DNA of 17,883 nucleotides from JACRBK01 sp964427955. GTDB taxonomy: Bacteria; Chloroflexota; Anaerolineae; Aggregatilineales; Aggregatilineaceae. Under the pieces are notes generated by a model. That model was given only the letters and a program-made list of their open reading frames with translations. It was not told the DNA's origin and made no database searches. Positions within the stretch are counted from its first letter, which is position 1. Every line of letters starts with the position of its first letter. A program made the position numbers and the translations under genes. The stretch spans positions 1-17,883 of the forward strand of contig CAYRWY010000068.1 of NCBI GenBank assembly GCA_964427955.1, read 5' to 3'. Below are positions 6,098-13,241 of the stretch, piece by piece.

Positions 6098-6884
6098 GCG
6101 CCGCCTGTGCCACGACTGCCGGGATCAGCGCGTCCAGGTCGAGCGCGTCTGCCGGTGCGTCGAGGCTCAGCCACGCCAGAAACTCGACGTTCCCTGCCGG
6201 GCCGCGCAGCGGTGACGGGATCAAGCCCCGCACGTGGTAGCCGTGTTCCTGCGCGGAAGCCAGCACTTCCTGCAATACGCGGCGGTGTACCGCCGGATCG
6301 CGCACGACGCCCCCTTTGCCTACTGCTTCCTTACCGGCCTCGAACTGCGGCTTGATCAGCGGGATCAAGTCGGCGGAGGGGGTCAGCCAGCCGCGCAGGA
6401 CCGGGAACAGGGTGTGCAGGGGGATGAACGAAACGTCCATCACGATCAGGCTGACCGGTTCGGGCAGCGCCGTCACGTAGCGGGCGTTGGTGCGCTCGAT
6501 GACCACCACGCGCGGATCGGAGCGCAGCCGGTAGTCGATCTGCCCGTAGCCCACGTCCAGCGCATACACGCGCGCTGCGCCGTGTTGGAGCAGGCAGTCG
6601 GTGAAGCCGCCCGTACTCGCGCCCACGTCCGCGCAGATCCGCCCCTCGACGCTCACCGGGAACTGGTCCAGCGCCGCCGCGAGCTTGTCGCCGCCCCGGC
6701 TGACGAAGCGCGGCGTTTGCCGGATCTCTAACTCCACGTCCGGATCGACGCGCATTCCGGGTTTGTCGCGCACCTCGCCGTTGACGCGCACCTCGCCCGC
6801 CATGATCAGGCGTCGTGCCACTTCGCGGCTGGCGGCCAACTGGCGGTCGGCCAGCAGCACGTCGAGCCGTATTTTGTCTGCCAT
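6066..6884 (-). CDS. tlyA: TlyA family rRNA 2'-O-methyltransferase (hemolysin A family)
   Basis: The protein has 272 residues, with an N-terminal S4 RNA-binding domain (about 4-60) and an FtsJ/RrmJ-like SAM-dependent methyltransferase domain. The SAM loop is ADVGASTGGFTDCLL (about 85-99). The four catalytic residues of TlyA are all visible: K67 in SRGGDKL, D150 in VMDVSFI, K178 in LIKPQFE and E234 in NVEFLAWL. TlyA enzymes methylate cytidine 2'-hydroxyls in 16S and/or 23S rRNA, and in mycobacteria they set capreomycin sensitivity. Length and N-terminal extent will decide whether this is type I or II; the full S4 start suggests activity on both subunits, as inference. ATG at 6884 is preceded by GGGAGAAG. 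The gene is convergent with the receiver-domain gene. Confidence 0.93.
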   Translation of the reverse strand: MADKIRLDVLLADRQLAASREVARRLIMAGEVRVNGEVRDKPGMRVDPDVELEIRQTPRFVSRGGDKLAAALDQFPVSVEGRICADVGASTGGFTDCLLQHGAARVYALDVGYGQIDYRLRSDPRVVVIERTNARYVTALPEPVSLIVMDVSFIPLHTLFPVLRGWLTPSADLIPLIKPQFEAGKEAVGKGGVVRDPAVHRRVLQEVLASAQEHGYHVRGLIPSPLRGPAGNVEFLAWLSLDAPADALDLDALIPAVVAQAAPTPPTDESCE

Positions 6885-6987
6885 AACCGTCTTCTCCCGT
6901 GGCTATGCATTACCCGCCAGTGGCCCGCACCCCTCGAACCTGCGGTTGGTCTCCCCTCTCCCGCTTGCGATGCCGTTGGCGAATTCA

Positions 6988-7043
6988 TACCTCACCCCTA
7001 AATCCCCTCTCCAAGTCTGGAGAGGGGGTCGGGAGGTGAGGTA
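6988..7043. repeat. CCTCACCCC/GGGGTGAGG hairpin repeat, copy B
   Basis: This is the fullest copy: outer arms TACCTCA (6988-6994) and TGAGGTA (7037-7043), inner arms CCCCTCTCCA (7004-7013) and TGGAGAGGGG (7018-7027) with a 4-nt loop. It occupies the middle of the 338-bp gap between divergent tlyA and the prenyltransferase gene. The rest of that gap holds only the promoter at 7173-7181; nothing else was recognised. Confidence 0.88.
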
Positions 7044-7172
7044 GGCTCTGGCCGTAGTTCGCCAACAGTGGCGCTTGCCTGGGGTGGGGTGGGTAACGCC
7101 TAGCTCCTGCGGCCAAGTCTAACCGGATCGCATCGAGATCACAATGGTCAGTGCGCCCGGTTGCGCGTTCCC

Positions 7173-7181
7173 TGCTATAAT
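7173..7181 (+). promoter_or_regulatory. Extended -10 promoter for the prenyltransferase gene
   Basis: TGCTATAAT is a perfect TATAAT with the TGn extension. No good -35 lies at the right distance, as expected for extended -10 promoters. It is about 42 bp before the GTG start, giving a short leader. Confidence 0.65.
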
Positions 7182-7222
7182 GGGAATTTGTTATCGGGTT
7201 ATCAGCGTCAGGGGATACGACT

Positions 7223-8146
7223 GTGCACGCTGTCAAAGCTCTTGTTCAACCGATCTGGAATACGCTGCCGGTGCCGGTGCGTGGCCTGATCCGCACCATG
7301 CGCCCCAACCAATGGACGAAGAACGGCTTCGTGTTTGCGGGCCTCGTCTTTGACAAGAAGCTGTTCGAGATCGAGCCGTTGGCCCGCGTCCTGGTGGCGT
7401 TCGCGACGCTGTGCCTGGCCGCCAGCACGATCTACCTCGTCAACGATCTGGTCGATATTGACCGGGATCGGGTGCATCCCAAAAAGAGCCGTCGCCCGCT
7501 GCCGTCCGGCCAACTGCCGGTGGCCTGGGCCAAGACGGCGGCGCTAATCCTGCCCGTGATCGCGATCGGGATCAGCCTGACCTACAGCCTGCCGCTGACG
7601 GCGGTGTTGGTCGCCTATCTGGTGCTGCACATTGCCTATTCGTTCTGGCTCAAGAACATCGTGATCATCGACGTGTTCGCTATCGCCGCCGGATTTGTGC
7701 TGCGGTTGGTGGCGGGCGTCGTCGTGATCGACGTGACCAACTTCTCGCCCTGGCTGTATGTTTGCGCCGGACTGCTGGCGCTGTTCCTGGCCGTGGGCAA
7801 GCGCCGCCAGGAGTTGATCCTGCTGGCCGGAAATGCCCAGGACCACCGCGCGGCGTACAAGGATTATAACCTGCCGCTGCTGGACGACATGCTGCGCATG
7901 GTCACCACCGGCTGTGTGCTGACCTACATGCTGTACACCATCGAAGCGCAGACCATCCGCAGCAACGGCCACCAGATGATGCTGACCATCCCCTTCGTCA
8001 TCTACTTCATCTTCCGCTACCTGTACCTGATTCACGTGCGGGGGGAGGGCAGTGCCCCGGACGAGCTGTTGTTCAAGGACATGCCGCTCCTGGGGGATGT
8101 CGTGTTGTGGGGCCTGTGCGCCGTCTTGATCCTGTACATTCTATGA
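7223..8146 (+). CDS. UbiA-family prenyltransferase, decaprenyl-phosphate phosphoribosyltransferase-like
   Basis: The 307-residue membrane protein has about eight or nine helices. The first Asp-rich motif is N74-D75-x-x-D78-x-x-x-D82, followed by HPKKSRRPLPSG, as in decaprenyl-phosphate phosphoribosyltransferases of the Rv3806c type. AVGKRRQELILL and YKDYNLPLLDDML in the second half also fit that subgroup. Those enzymes join phosphoribose to a polyprenyl phosphate, the first step to polyprenyl-phosphate arabinose or ribose. The donor and acceptor here are not proven, and a UbiA protein of another specificity is possible. GTG at 7223 is supported by AGGGGA 7 bases upstream and by a perfect -10 box at 7176. 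The stop overlaps the mevalonate kinase start (ATGA), so the pair is one translational unit. Confidence 0.85.
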   Translation: MHAVKALVQPIWNTLPVPVRGLIRTMRPNQWTKNGFVFAGLVFDKKLFEIEPLARVLVAFATLCLAASTIYLVNDLVDIDRDRVHPKKSRRPLPSGQLPVAWAKTAALILPVIAIGISLTYSLPLTAVLVAYLVLHIAYSFWLKNIVIIDVFAIAAGFVLRLVAGVVVIDVTNFSPWLYVCAGLLALFLAVGKRRQELILLAGNAQDHRAAYKDYNLPLLDDMLRMVTTGCVLTYMLYTIEAQTIRSNGHQMMLTIPFVIYFIFRYLYLIHVRGEGSAPDELLFKDMPLLGDVVLWGLCAVLILYIL

Positions 8147-9087
8147 AACCCGCCCGCGCCTCGGCGCCTGGTAAGATCATCCTGTTTGGCGAACATGCCG
8201 TCGTGCACGGCCAGCCCGCTATCGCGGTCCCGCTCCTGGCAGTTCAAGCTGAGGCGGAGGCCAAACCTGCCCTGTCGGGGCACGGCCTGACGATCCGCGC
8301 GCCGGACGTGCGCCGGACGCTGCATCTGGCCCAGGTGGCACCCGACAGTTCGTTTTATGCCGCGCTGATCTATCCGCTCCGGCTGGCGCTGGACGCCTGG
8401 CAGCAGCCCGAACCGGACCTGACGCTGACGGTTCACTCGACCATTCCTATCGGCGGCGGGCTGGGGAGCGGCGCCGCCCTGGCCGCAGCCCTGATCCGTG
8501 CGCTCGGCGCGGCTCTCGAAATTCCGCTGCCGCCGGACGTCCTGAACCCGCTGGTTTACGAGGTCGAAAAAGCGCATCACGGCACGCCCAGCGGGATCGA
8601 CAATACGGTGATCGTCTACCAACAGCCGGTCTATTTCGTGCGCGGCACGCCGCTCGAAACTTTTCACATCGCGCGGCCCTTCACGCTGCTTGTGGCGGAT
8701 ACGGGCGTGTCCAGCCCGACCCGCATCACGGTGGGCGACGTGGGCCATCTGTTCGAGGCGGAGCCGGAGCGCCTGGGCGGGCTTTTCGCCCGGATCGGCG
8801 CCATCGCCCGCGCCGCCCGTCATGCGATTGAAACCGGGACGCTCGACTCCCTGGGGGCGCTCATGGACGAAAACCACGCGCTGCTGTCTGAACTCACCGT
8901 CTCCAGCGAGCCGCTGGACCGGTTGTGCGCGGCGGCGCGCGCGGCGGGCGCGGACGGGGCGAAGCTTTCCGGGGGAGGGCGTGGCGGCAACATGATCGCC
9001 CTGGTCGCGTCGGATCGCACCCCTCAGGTGGTGGCGGCCCTGCGCCAGGCGGGAGCCGTCAAGGTCATCGAGACGGTGGTGCAGTGA
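8143..9087 (+). CDS. mvk: Mevalonate kinase (GHMP family)
   Basis: The enzyme phosphorylates mevalonate with ATP, a step of the mevalonate route to isopentenyl diphosphate. The 314-residue protein has all three GHMP motifs: APGKIILFGEHAVVHG near the N-terminus (K11, E17), PIGGGLGSGAAL at about 102-113 (S109), and KLSGGGRGGNMIAL at about 274-287. E142 and D153 in VEKAHHGTPSGID match the spacing of the Mg-binding Glu and catalytic Asp in animal mevalonate kinase. The start ATG at 8143 overlaps the prenyltransferase stop; an open frame 12 codons upstream lies inside that gene and is not needed. No other mevalonate-pathway gene is in the window. A bacterial mevalonate kinase supports Chloroflexota among other groups. 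Confidence 0.95.
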   Translation: MKPARASAPGKIILFGEHAVVHGQPAIAVPLLAVQAEAEAKPALSGHGLTIRAPDVRRTLHLAQVAPDSSFYAALIYPLRLALDAWQQPEPDLTLTVHSTIPIGGGLGSGAALAAALIRALGAALEIPLPPDVLNPLVYEVEKAHHGTPSGIDNTVIVYQQPVYFVRGTPLETFHIARPFTLLVADTGVSSPTRITVGDVGHLFEAEPERLGGLFARIGAIARAARHAIETGTLDSLGALMDENHALLSELTVSSEPLDRLCAAARAAGADGAKLSGGGRGGNMIALVASDRTPQVVAALRQAGAVKVIETVVQ

Positions 9088-9120
9088 TCGCCCGGCGGGG
9101 ACGGCGAGCAAATGGGCTTG

Positions 9121-9165
9121 CTCCCCTCTCCAGCTTGCCTGGAGAGGGGCCGGGGGTGAGGTAAA
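9121..9165 (+). repeat. CCTCACCCC/GGGGTGAGG hairpin repeat, copy C
   Basis: Inner arms CCCCTCTCCA (9123-9132) and TGGAGAGGGG (9140-9149) with a 7-nt loop, then CCGGGGGTGAGGTAAA. It has the right-hand outer arm but lacks the left-hand CCTCAC, so it is a half-length copy. It starts 34 bp after the mevalonate kinase stop. Confidence 0.88.
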
Positions 9166-9238
9166 TTCCCCGGCGGAAATCTGGCGAACTGTGCCAGGAG
9201 CAGCGAAGTCCTGGGGGTGAATTCACGAAAGTTTTCAC

Positions 9239-9258
9239 GGCGCCAGCGGCGCCCTTAC
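9239..9258 (-). repeat. GTAGGGGC-type repeat, diverged copy
   Basis: In reverse complement it reads GTAAGGGCGCCGCTGGCGCC, a self-complementary core related to 1634-1659. It precedes hairpin copy D with the same relative order and orientation as the composite at 1578-1659, though with a longer spacer. Confidence 0.6.
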
Positions 9259-9281
9259 ACCAACGGTTCCACCGCGCCGCT

Positions 9282-9327
9282 CCCCCTCGCCACCGGGTGG
9301 AGAGGGGGCCGGGGGGTGAGGTAAAAA
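9282..9327 (+). repeat. CCTCACCCC/GGGGTGAGG hairpin repeat, copy D
   Basis: It is identical to copy A (1578-1623, other strand) at 45 of 46 positions, which points to recent spread or gene-conversion-like upkeep. It ends in GTGAGGTAAAAA only 6 bp ahead of the next start codon. Confidence 0.9.
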
Positions 9328-9333
9328 TTATCC

Positions 9334-9918
9334 ATGCTGCTGCCACTGCTGCTGATCAGTGCCATTCTGTTGGTCGCGGCGATCATCGCCGTGATCTGGC
9401 GTGGGCTGGATTATGCCCGCCAGCATCCGGAGTTGGTGACCGACAGCACGCCGCTGGCCTACCAACGCTGCCAGACTACGCTCAAACGCATCATCGACCG
9501 CTACAAAGAGATCAAAGAGTCGGCGGCAGGGCCATCTCCGGTCACCTGGCAGTCCCCGAACGGCGCGCGCTACAGCGCCAGCGACCAGGGGGTCGAACAG
9601 CGGCGCGAGGGCCTGCCGCGCTACTTCCTCCCCTGGGAGGAGATCGGCGGGGTGGGGGTGCGGATGCAGCCCGGTTTTACCCTGGCCGACATAAACCGCG
9701 ACGGCTGGCCGGACAGCCAGCTCACCACCGGCTATACCTTCCACCTGCTGATCGTCCCGATCAGCGGGGTGACGATGAATATCCGCATCGCCACCGACGA
9801 CCGCCCGGACGCCATCGAATTCGTGGCGCAGACCATCGCCCTGGCCGAGCGTCAGGAGAAGCGCATCAACGTCTTTGGCTTCGACAAGCCCCCGTCGCCC
9901 TGGCGGCAGAAGGTCTGA
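9334..9918 (+). CDS. Unrecognised N-terminally anchored protein
   Basis: I do not recognise this 194-residue protein. It begins with one clear hydrophobic helix (residues 2-22, MLLPLLLISAILLVAAIIA), then a basic/acidic helical stretch (about 40-65), then a domain of mixed strands with several Trp and Gly residues (VTWQSPNGARYSAS, LPWEEIGGVGVRM, GYTFHLLIVPISG). LPWEEI followed by strands is reminiscent of PH-like membrane-protein domains (bPH family), but this is a weak resemblance. The start ATG at 9334 lies directly behind repeat copy D; the only Shine-Dalgarno-like bases, GAGG at 9318-9321, belong to the repeat and sit about 12 bases away. It stands alone between two repeat or promoter regions. 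Coding is supported by length, codon pattern and the absence of a better frame. Confidence 0.75.
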   Translation: MLLPLLLISAILLVAAIIAVIWRGLDYARQHPELVTDSTPLAYQRCQTTLKRIIDRYKEIKESAAGPSPVTWQSPNGARYSASDQGVEQRREGLPRYFLPWEEIGGVGVRMQPGFTLADINRDGWPDSQLTTGYTFHLLIVPISGVTMNIRIATDDRPDAIEFVAQTIALAERQEKRINVFGFDKPPSPWRQKV

Positions 9919-9953
9919 TCCCTTTGAGTTTCCTTAGAATTCCCCGCCAAGCC

Positions 9954-9982
9954 TTGCTCTCACCTCTCCCGACGGCTATAAT
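9954..9982 (+). promoter_or_regulatory. Promoter upstream of rseP
   Basis: TTGCTC (9954-9959), a 17-bp spacer, then a perfect TATAAT (9977-9982). The predicted start of transcription is near 9989, giving a leader of about 90 nt before the rseP ATG, which includes the terminator-like hairpin at 10026-10055. Confidence 0.65.
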
Positions 9983-10025
9983 CTTTTAAGTAACAAGGTC
10001 ATTTCGCATCACTGTGCAGCCGACT

Positions 10026-10055
10026 GGGCGTCTCTGACCGACGCCCTGTTTTATT
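10026..10055 (+). terminator. Terminator-like hairpin in the rseP leader
   Basis: GGGCGTC (10026-10032), a 7-nt loop, GACGCCC (10040-10046), then TGTTTTATT. A perfect 7-bp GC-rich stem followed by a T-rich tract fits an intrinsic terminator. It lies between the TATAAT promoter at 9977 and the rseP start codon, so it could be an attenuator, or end a small RNA of about 65 nt. Confidence 0.6.
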
Positions 10056-10079
10056 GTGTGGGCGGAGCGTACAAAGCCG

Positions 10080-11480
10080 ATGGATAACTTTTTTCTGGGC
10101 GTAGGATCGTTCGTCCTGGTTCTGGTCCCGCTGGTGATCATTCATGAATTCGGCCATTTCGTCGCCGCCAAGCTCTCCGGGATCACCGTCCTGGAGTTTG
10201 GCATCGGCTTTCCGCCGCGTGCGAAGGTGCTGTTTCGCAAAGGCGATACGATCTACACCCTGAACTGGCTGCCGATTGGCGGCTTCGTGCGGCCCTATGG
10301 CGAAGATTTCGTCAAGCCCAAGTCGCCCGACGAGATGTCGGTGGATCGCGCTGAAATCCAGGAGCGCGGCATCAAGAATCCCAAGAGCGTGTTCGAGGCG
10401 ACGCCCTGGCAGCGCATGTTCTTCATGGTCGCCGGGCCGGGGATCAACTATGTCGCCGCGCTGATCCTGTTCATCATCATCGCCCTGATCGGGCAGCCGT
10501 ACGCGCGCGCCGACGTCAGCGTCTACGACATCCAGGCGGGGTCGGCGGCGGAGACGGCGGGACTCCAGCAGGGGGACGTCATCCGCGAATTCAACGGCAA
10601 GACCGTCGAGTCGGCGGACGAATTCAACGACTGGATTTCGACCCAGGTGAACAAGCCGGTGACGCTGGTGGTGGAGCGCGACGGCCAGCAGTTCGAGACG
10701 ACCCTGATCGGCGCCGCGAACGAAGGTACGAAGGTCGAGCGGGTCTACATCGACACGGTCGAAAAAGACATGCCCGCCTACGCCGCCGGGTTCCTGCCGG
10801 AAGACCTGATCGTCTCGGTCGATGGGATCGAGGTCACCAGCCTGAAGCAGTTGCAGGACTACACCAAGGCGCACAAAGGCGTCGAAATCATGATCACGGT
10901 GCTGCGCGGCACGCAGCGGGTCGATCTCCCTGTGACGCCGACCAAAGACTCGCAGGGCACCGTCCGGATCGGGATCGGGATCGTGGGCGTCGAACCCGCC
11001 GCCGTCGGCCTGACCGCCATCAACCGCGACGAGACGACCTACACCCGCCGGTTGGGGCTGGCGAAGGCCATCGACACGGGGGTAGACGAGTTCGTGCGCG
11101 TGCACACGCTTATGTACGGTTATCTCGACGATCTGGTGAACGGTCGCATCGGCCTGTCGTCCGCGCGTCCGGTCAGCCCGGTGGGGATCGGCCAGATTGG
11201 CGCTCCGATCTTCAAACAAACGCTGGACGAAGGCCAGATGTATCCGCTCATCTCCTTCGCCGCGCTGATCAGCGTCTCGCTGGCGTTTACCAACCTGCTG
11301 CCCATTCCGGGCCTGGACGGTGGCCGTATCCTGTTCGTGGTGATCGAACTCATCCGCGGTAAGCCTATGGAGCCGGAACGTGAAGGGCTGATCCACCTGA
11401 TCGGCGTCCTGCTGCTGCTGGGTCTGATCTTCCTGGCCGTCTTTAACGATATTCTCAACCCGATTAACCTGACCAAGTAA
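10080..11480 (+). CDS. rseP: RseP-like site-2 zinc metalloprotease with two PDZ domains
   Basis: The intramembrane protease cuts transmembrane substrates such as anti-sigma factors or leftover signal peptides. The first membrane helix carries the zinc motif H22-E23-F-G-H26, and the third ligand region NLLPIPGLDGGR lies at about 405-416. FMVAGPGINYVAALI is a conserved neighbouring helix. Two PDZ-like domains lie between, roughly 150-220 and 235-305, with GLQQGDVI and GFLPEDLIVSVDG as their binding-loop regions. At 466 residues it is close to the E. coli size. ATG at 10080 gives the usual short N-terminus; GGAG at 10064-10067 is about 12 bases away. A GTG at 10056 is less likely. It is the first gene of a three-gene operon with HEAT and TPR proteins. 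No sigma/anti-sigma pair is nearby. Confidence 0.93.
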   Translation: MDNFFLGVGSFVLVLVPLVIIHEFGHFVAAKLSGITVLEFGIGFPPRAKVLFRKGDTIYTLNWLPIGGFVRPYGEDFVKPKSPDEMSVDRAEIQERGIKNPKSVFEATPWQRMFFMVAGPGINYVAALILFIIIALIGQPYARADVSVYDIQAGSAAETAGLQQGDVIREFNGKTVESADEFNDWISTQVNKPVTLVVERDGQQFETTLIGAANEGTKVERVYIDTVEKDMPAYAAGFLPEDLIVSVDGIEVTSLKQLQDYTKAHKGVEIMITVLRGTQRVDLPVTPTKDSQGTVRIGIGIVGVEPAAVGLTAINRDETTYTRRLGLAKAIDTGVDEFVRVHTLMYGYLDDLVNGRIGLSSARPVSPVGIGQIGAPIFKQTLDEGQMYPLISFAALISVSLAFTNLLPIPGLDGGRILFVVIELIRGKPMEPEREGLIHLIGVLLLLGLIFLAVFNDILNPINLTK

Positions 11481-11495
11481 ACTAGAGGCAGAGCC

Positions 11496-12560
11496 ATGCC
11501 CGCGATCAAGAATGCCCAAGCCAAATTCCAGCGCGCTCTGGAGGAGCTGCGCCAACCGGACGTCCCCCTTACCTCGGCGTCGGTCTACAGCCTGTCCGAC
11601 CTGGACGGCGACAACCGGATTGCGTTCCAGGACGTGTGGGACGAACTGCCCGTCGAACGCCGCCGCGGCCTGATCAACCTGCTGGTCGAGACGGCGGAAA
11701 TGAATTTCGAACTCGATTTCAGCGTGATCATCTTCCCGGCGCTGGACGATCCTGATTTTGAGGTGCGTCTGTCGGCCATCGACGGCATCCTCGAAGACAG
11801 CCCGCGCTGCGTGATCGAGCGCCTGATGCAGATCGCCGAGGAAGATCCCTATACCGACGTGCGCGCCGCGGCGGTCGAATCGCTGGGCCAGTTTGTCCTC
11901 CAGGGCGAACTGGGCAAGCTGCCGGAGCCGCTCAACACCCGCTTGCAGGAGCTGGTCCTGGCGCTCTATCGCGACCCCCAGGAAGACCTGGACGTGCGGC
12001 GCCGGGCGCTCGAAGCGATTGGCAACTGCTCGCGCGACGGCGTGCTGGCCCTGATCCGGCAGGCCTACAACGCCGACGAGCTGATGATGCGTGTCAGCGC
12101 CGTTTTTGCGATGGGCCGCACCTGCGACGACGTGTGGCAGCCGCAGATCATGGAAGAGCTGTCCAGCGATCATCCCGAAATGCGCTACGAAGCCGCCCGC
12201 GCCGCGGGTGAGCTGGAACTGCGCCCCGCGCTGCCGCGCCTGGCCGAACTGGCCTACGACGACGACCGCCAGATTCAAGAGATGTCGATCTGGTCGCTGG
12301 GCGAGATCGGCGGCAAGGTTGCGACCAAGGTGCTGAACGATCTGGCGAAAGTTGCCGAAAACAGCAACGACGAAGCCCTGGCCGAGGCCGTGGCCGAAGC
12401 GCAGGCGAACGCGTCGCTGTCGGGCGACGTGCTGCCGCTGTTCGATTTTCCGGAGTATGATGACGAAGCGGCGGAAGACGACGTCGATCTGCTGCTGGAC
12501 GATGACGAAATCGACGATCTGTACGACCTGGAAGACATCGAGGGCGACGACGACCTATGA
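11496..12560 (+). CDS. HEAT-repeat protein with very acidic C-terminal tail
   Basis: The 354-residue soluble protein contains about six HEAT-like helical repeats between residues about 75 and 275. Examples are DPDFEVRLSAIDGILED, DPYTDVRAAAVESLGQF, DLDVRRRALEAIGNC, HPEMRYEAARAAGEL and DRQIQEMSIWSLGEIG. Such repeats form a curved scaffold for protein binding; this kind is also seen in PBS-lyase-type HEAT proteins, but no enzymatic role is suggested. The last 39 residues (about 316-354) are dominated by Asp and Glu with scattered Leu and Tyr, a probably disordered tail. ATG at 11496 lies 15 bp after the rseP stop with GAGG upstream. Its stop overlaps the TPR gene start (ATGA). Partner and function are unknown. 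Confidence 0.88.
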   Translation: MPAIKNAQAKFQRALEELRQPDVPLTSASVYSLSDLDGDNRIAFQDVWDELPVERRRGLINLLVETAEMNFELDFSVIIFPALDDPDFEVRLSAIDGILEDSPRCVIERLMQIAEEDPYTDVRAAAVESLGQFVLQGELGKLPEPLNTRLQELVLALYRDPQEDLDVRRRALEAIGNCSRDGVLALIRQAYNADELMMRVSAVFAMGRTCDDVWQPQIMEELSSDHPEMRYEAARAAGELELRPALPRLAELAYDDDRQIQEMSIWSLGEIGGKVATKVLNDLAKVAENSNDEALAEAVAEAQANASLSGDVLPLFDFPEYDDEAAEDDVDLLLDDDEIDDLYDLEDIEGDDDL

Positions 12561-13099
12561 CGGACGATCCCAACCTGTCCCCGTCCTTGCCGGACGAGCA
12601 GTACCTGGGGATGATGCGCGAAGCGTCGGGCCTGCTGGCTCAGGGTAGGGCCAAAGAGGCCCTGGTCATCCTCGAACGCTGCGTGACGCTCTATCCCGAC
12701 GACCTCAACGTGCTGCTCAACCTGGGCGGCGCCTACATCCTGGCCGGGCAGCACCGCCACGCCGTGCCTGTGCTCGAAAAAGCGACCGGCCTGGCCCCGG
12801 ACAACCCGTCGCTGTGGTCGAACCTGGCCGCGGCCTACCTGGGTCACCTGGCTAGCTCTAGCCTCGCGGGGCAGGCGAAGGCTCTGGAAGCCTACCAGCG
12901 CGTGATCGAACTGGACGAGGCGTATCCCAGCGTGCACTACAACGTCGGGTTGATCTACATCGACCGGCGCGACTGGGAGGCGGCGTTCGTCGCCTTCACC
13001 CGTGCGATTGAGACAAACCCCGCTGACAAGGATGCCTGGAACATGCGCAAGCGGGTCGATCTGATCCGCCGCCAGCCGCCCCGCCCCAGTGCGAACTGA
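12557..13099 (+). CDS. TPR-repeat protein
   Basis: The 180-residue protein is made of tetratricopeptide repeats: helices around GLLAQGRAKEALVILERCV, LLNLGGAYILAGQHRHAVPV, LWSNLAAAYLGHLASSS and VHYNVGLIYIDRRDWEAAF show the W/L-G-Y-A-F-A-P pattern in about four units, each closing on a Pro (LYPDD, LAPDN, TNPAD). TPR arrays bind peptides or partner proteins. No signal peptide or membrane helix is visible, so it is probably cytoplasmic. ATG at 12557 overlaps the HEAT gene's stop, so the two scaffold proteins are translationally coupled and may act together, perhaps beside RseP. The precise role is unknown. Confidence 0.88.
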   Translation: MTDDPNLSPSLPDEQYLGMMREASGLLAQGRAKEALVILERCVTLYPDDLNVLLNLGGAYILAGQHRHAVPVLEKATGLAPDNPSLWSNLAAAYLGHLASSSLAGQAKALEAYQRVIELDEAYPSVHYNVGLIYIDRRDWEAAFVAFTRAIETNPADKDAWNMRKRVDLIRRQPPRPSAN

Positions 13100-13138
13100 A
13101 CGCCTCCACCAGAATATTCAGGTCGGGAACACCCATCG

Positions 13139-13167
13139 GTAGGGGCAAGGCATGAATTTGCCCCTAC
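13139..13167. repeat. GTAGGGGC-type palindromic repeat
   Basis: Arms GTAGGGGCAA and TTGCCCCTAC enclose GGCATGAAT, giving a near-perfect hairpin. It is a variant of the palindrome at 15148-15175. It begins the 376-bp gap 13100-13475, which contains only repeats and the acylphosphatase promoter. Confidence 0.85.
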
Positions 13168-13188
13168 GAGCTTTTCACGACGGAAACG

Positions 13189-13212
13189 GTAGGGGCGCTG
13201 CTTGCTGCGCCA
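13189..13212 (+). repeat. GTAGGGGC-type repeat
   Basis: GTAGGGGCGCTGCTTGCTGC followed by GCCA. It differs from 1634-1659 by one base in the first 20 and is truncated at the right, where the next unit begins. Confidence 0.8.
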
Positions 13213-13213
13213 G

Positions 13214-13241
13214 GTAAGGGCGTATTGCAATATGCCCAATA
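13214..13241. repeat. GTAGGGGC-type repeat, GTATTGCAATA core
   Basis: GTAAGGGCGTATTG and CAATATGCCCAATA form an imperfect palindrome around TTGCAA. It abuts the previous unit and overlaps the left arm of the larger inverted repeat at 13228-13405. Confidence 0.7.

Noticed and set aside
9065..9346. A possible small gene on the minus strand whose product contains SPPGPLSTRWRGG and TPGPSPGKLERG.
   Set aside because: These peptides are direct translations of hairpin copies C and D. Repeats of this kind give similar false 'proteins' wherever they lie, as also at 6985-7236 and 13175-13372.
10960..10985. A GGGATC tandem repeat within rseP.
   Set aside because: It is only about three units long and encodes Ile-Gly pairs in frame; short runs like this are expected in GC-rich coding DNA.
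9999..12278. A 759-codon open frame on the minus strand opposite rseP and the HEAT gene.
   Set aside because: It lies antisense to two well-supported genes, its product is Asp/Arg/His/Gln-rich without recognisable domains, and such frames are common in high-GC DNA because stops are rare opposite biased codons.
13139..13241. A CRISPR array made of the three neighbouring GTAGGGG units.
   Set aside because: Units differ in length and centre, are palindromic over their full length, and are separated by 1 to 21 bp, not by uniform unique spacers; no cas gene is present.
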